A stretch of 8,773 bases of DNA from Acidobacteriota bacterium (GTDB lineage: Bacteria > Acidobacteriota > Polarisedimenticolia > QHYA01): positions 1 to 8,773 of the forward strand of contig QHYA01000191.1 in the NCBI GenBank assembly GCA_003223995.1, given 5' to 3'. Numbering within the stretch: the stretch's first letter is position 1; each line of letters starts with the position of its first letter. Both the position numbers and the translations under genes were made by a program. Below are positions 6,470 to 8,773 of the stretch, in pieces. The notes under the pieces were generated by a model. It worked only from the letters and a program-made list of their open reading frames with translations. It was not told the DNA's origin and did no database searches.

Positions 6470-6472
6470 TGG

Positions 6473-8773
6473 ATGAAACGCCTCGGAACGCTCGCGATCC
6501 TGACCGCCGCTTGCCTCTGTCCCCTATACGCCCGAGCCGCCGGGATCCCGGTGAGTGGCCGCGTGCTCGGACCGGGCGGGACATCGCTCCCCAAAGCGAA
6601 AGTGCGCTTGCTGCCGGAAGTCGGGCCCGTCGCTACCGCCCGGATGGAGAACGAGGGGAAGCAGCCCGCGGCGGCGGCGCAGGCGATCACGGACGCCAGT
6701 GGAGCCTTCGGCCTGGAGGCGCCGCACGCGGGGCTGTGGAGGGTGCGCGTCGAGGCGCCCGGCTACGTCGCGATGGAGCGCGCCCTGCGTCCTCTGGTTG
6801 AGGGGATCGACCTGCCTGACGTCACACTGGAGGCCGACGCGGGTTTGACGGTGCGCGTGAACGGATCCGATGCGGCGCCCCTGAAGGGAGCGCGCGTGCG
6901 GCTGGCGACTTCACACTCCGCGTTGCGGTTCGCCGCGGAAGGCTGGCGCGTCGCGTCGCGGACGGCGCTGGCGGGAGACGACGGCGTCGCGCGGCTCCCC
7001 CGAGCGGCGGACGAGCAGTCCGTTCTGACTGCCTCGGCGCCGGGGCATCTCTTCCTTCAGCGGCGCGAAGTGCGCGGGACGGGGGCGAGCCTGAGACTGG
7101 AGCGGGCGGCCGCTGCCGATGTCACCAGCTCGGCCACGGAGGCCGGAGGCGAGGAGGCAGTGGATTCGGCCGTGCGGAAGGCTGGCGCCTCCGGCGCGGC
7201 GCCCGCCTCCGGCTTGCCGTCGGCGAGGGAGTCGCAGGCGAGACAGATCCCCCGCCCTCCGCGGTTGGAGAGGATCGAGGTCGTCTCCGCCGCTGGCTTT
7301 CCTGCGGCCGGCGTGCTCGTCCTCGCGGAGGACGGCGAGCACCCGCTCGGTTTCACCGACGCGCGGGGCCTCTTCGAAGTCGTGGTCTCCGCTCGTGGCG
7401 AGACGCCGATCACGCTCATCGCCGAAGACGGCCGCCTGCTCGAGACGCGGTTGCGCGCATCGGAGGCGCGCCTCGCCGCGGCGCGAGGCGGAGCGAAGGC
7501 GGCAGACGCCAAGCCGCGTCGCCTCACGCTTCCCGGCCGCCTCGCGGTGTCGGGGTTGGTGATCGACGCGGGCAGCCGCGCCCCTGTCGCGGGGGCCTTC
7601 GTCTGGAACGATCGTGAAGTATGGGGGGGTGCGGTGACAGACGCCTCCGGCGTCTTCACGCTCTCGGGGCCCGAAGAGGAGAGCGTCGAGATCGAGGCGG
7701 CGGCGCCCGGCTACCTGCCGGGGGCTCCGCTGGCCGCGCTCTTCCGTAAGGGAAGCTCCTATGGACGGACGATCCCGCTGCGGCCCGCCACATCCGTGGA
7801 GGGGATCGTCGTCGACGCGGCGGGTCGGCCGGTGGCGGGGGCGCAGGTGCGACTGAAGGAGCACGAGGAGGATTCGGGCCAGAGGAGGATCAGCATCGGC
7901 GGGCCCGACCTCTCGGCACGAACGGTCACTTCTTCCAAGGGACGCTTCCGCCTCAGTCCGGTGGATCCGGCGAAAAGCTGGGACTTGCGGGCGGAGGCCA
8001 AGGGATTCGCGCCGGCCGTGCGCGAAGTCGGCGGCCTCGAGGCGCGCCGGCCCCTCATGGGCCTGCGTGTGGAGCTGGCCGCGGCACGGAAGGCGATCGG
8101 CATTGTCCGTGACGCGGAGCACCGGCCGATCCCCGGCGTCGAGGCGACGCTGCGCCCGGCGGTGTCGGCGGCGGGTCCCGGCGGCAGGCGGGTGATGTTG
8201 GGCGGGCCGCCCCCGGAGGAGTTCACCGCCTCCACCGACGGCGAAGGGCGCTTCGTCGTGACCGGCATCGGAGGTGGGCGATTTGATTTGACGCTGCGGC
8301 GAGCGGGCTACGCGCGGACGACGGTGCCGGGGGTCGATGTGGCGCGTGCGGAGGGAGGCGGCCCGGCCGCCCGTGCCACCACGAGCGGATCGAACGCCGG
8401 GGCGGCGAGGCGCGACGCAGTTGATCTCGGCGAGTTCACCATGGAGCGCGGCGAGCGGATCGATGGGCTCGTTAGCGGTGAAGACGGCGCACCTCTCGAG
8501 GGTGTGAAGGTCCGCATGTGCCCCGGTGGCGGCGGGCTCCTCGCCCTCGTCACGCCTTCCGGAATGCCTGGCACCGGCGGAGACGAGCCTCCTCCCGACG
8601 GGGTGACCGGGTCCGATGGGCGCTTCGCGGTGGAGGGCCTACGCCCCGGTGAGCCGGTGAGCCTGAGCTTCGAGCGCGAGGGATACGTCGACGCGCGGGA
8701 GAGCGGGATCGTCCCGCCGCGGGCCGAGCCGCTGGAAATCGTCATGCACCCCGCGTCGAAGGTCTCGGGACGC
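6473..8773 (+). CDS. Exported protein of repeated carboxypeptidase-regulatory-like domains (C-terminus beyond right edge)
   Basis: An open frame of 767 residues from ATG 6473 to the window end without a stop. It opens with a signal peptide (MKR, hydrophobic core LGTLAILTAACLCPL, likely cleavage after ARA near residue 22). The rest is a chain of degenerate beta-sandwich repeats starting near residues 25, 124, 265, 357, 440, 540 and 661. Typical units read like SGLVIDAGSRAPVAGAFVW, then TDASGVFTL, then a closing APGY, GFAP or GYA turn. This is the carboxypeptidase-regulatory/SpaA-like (Ig-like) fold family, common in large secreted proteins of Acidobacteriota and relatives. Residues about 206-262 form an Ala/Gly/Ser-rich linker. 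No catalytic motif is visible. A periplasmic or cell-surface structural or binding role is inferred. The gene is divergent from the operon and has its own ribosome site, so it need not be functionally linked. An anchor or further domains may follow beyond the edge. Confidence 0.9.
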   Translation, partial: MKRLGTLAILTAACLCPLYARAAGIPVSGRVLGPGGTSLPKAKVRLLPEVGPVATARMENEGKQPAAAAQAITDASGAFGLEAPHAGLWRVRVEAPGYVAMERALRPLVEGIDLPDVTLEADAGLTVRVNGSDAAPLKGARVRLATSHSALRFAAEGWRVASRTALAGDDGVARLPRAADEQSVLTASAPGHLFLQRREVRGTGASLRLERAAAADVTSSATEAGGEEAVDSAVRKAGASGAAPASGLPSARESQARQIPRPPRLERIEVVSAAGFPAAGVLVLAEDGEHPLGFTDARGLFEVVVSARGETPITLIAEDGRLLETRLRASEARLAAARGGAKAADAKPRRLTLPGRLAVSGLVIDAGSRAPVAGAFVWNDREVWGGAVTDASGVFTLSGPEEESVEIEAAAPGYLPGAPLAALFRKGSSYGRTIPLRPATSVEGIVVDAAGRPVAGAQVRLKEHEEDSGQRRISIGGPDLSARTVTSSKGRFRLSPVDPAKSWDLRAEAKGFAPAVREVGGLEARRPLMGLRVELAAARKAIGIVRDAEHRPIPGVEATLRPAVSAAGPGGRRVMLGGPPPEEFTASTDGEGRFVVTGIGGGRFDLTLRRAGYARTTVPGVDVARAEGGGPAARATTSGSNAGAARRDAVDLGEFTMERGERIDGLVSGEDGAPLEGVKVRMCPGGGGLLALVTPSGMPGTGGDEPPPDGVTGSDGRFAVEGLRPGEPVSLSFEREGYVDARESGIVPPRAEPLEIVMHPASKVSGR

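Larger units (their letters stand above)
5992..6472. other. Divergent intergenic region, 481 bases
   Basis: This gap separates the leftward operon from the rightward gene and must hold promoters for both. It contains a 12-bp tandem repeat, a TTACACC direct repeat, two weak inverted repeats, a candidate rightward promoter and an AT-richer patch around 6310-6360. A 90-codon minus-strand frame (6040-6312) crosses the repeat, but its codon third positions are mixed and its ribosome site is weak, so I do not call it a gene. A short plus-strand frame ending at 6460 is likewise not convincing. No tRNA or recognisable structured RNA was seen by eye. Confidence 0.7.

Noticed and set aside
6500..6520. 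Lipoprotein signal in the repeat protein (TAAC near residues 11-14)
   Set aside because: The position before AAC is Thr instead of Leu, and a better signal peptidase I site (ARA) follows, so ordinary secretion is more likely.
6911..8122. Long minus-strand open frame opposite the repeat protein
   Set aside because: The composition is Arg/Gly/Ala-rich with no motif. The opposite strand shows a signal peptide and regular repeats, so this is an antisense shadow.

Overview
The window is GC-rich, densely packed bacterial DNA. It carries one long leftward (minus-strand) gene run and one divergent rightward gene, separated by a 481-base non-coding gap. No rRNA, tRNA, CRISPR array, transposase or phage gene is visible. 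The taxonomic signal is indirect: high GC, GTG starts, overlapping genes, bacterial B-box-like zinc fingers on membrane proteins, and a large exported protein made of carboxypeptidase-regulatory-like repeats. Together these fit an Acidobacteriota-like or related candidate-phylum bacterium. That is inference, not proof.

Minus strand, in order of transcription from about 5991 down to 1: an RDD-family membrane protein with an N-terminal four-cysteine zinc motif (5991-5401); a protein with a zinc ribbon, a B-box-like finger and C-terminal membrane segments (5376-4795); a PH-like-domain multi-pass membrane protein (4781-3768); a small B-box finger protein with one membrane helix (3771-3430); a multi-pass protein ending in a DUF4129 domain (3433-1733); a DUF4350-type protein with two membrane anchors (1740-490); and a MoxR-family AAA+ ATPase (493 to the left edge, C-terminus missing). 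Gaps are 24 and 13 bases for the first two junctions. The other four junctions overlap by 4, 4, 8 and 4 bases, so the run is almost certainly one translationally coupled operon.

The last three genes match the widespread DUF4129/DUF4350/MoxR set, which usually continues into a DUF58 (von Willebrand A-like) gene. That gene would lie beyond the left edge. In such sets MoxR is thought to be a chaperone-like ATPase acting on membrane or vWA-domain partners. The four upstream genes are less usual: three of them carry predicted cytoplasmic zinc modules joined to membrane segments, and two of the fingers have identical cysteine spacing. They look like a lineage-specific membrane module added to the MoxR core.

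The gap 5992-6472 holds a 12-bp tandem repeat (four copies), a short direct repeat, weak inverted repeats and a plausible promoter for the rightward gene. On the plus strand, from 6473 to the right edge, runs a secreted protein with at least seven degenerate beta-sandwich repeats (767 residues visible, C-terminus missing). It is probably a separate transcription unit.
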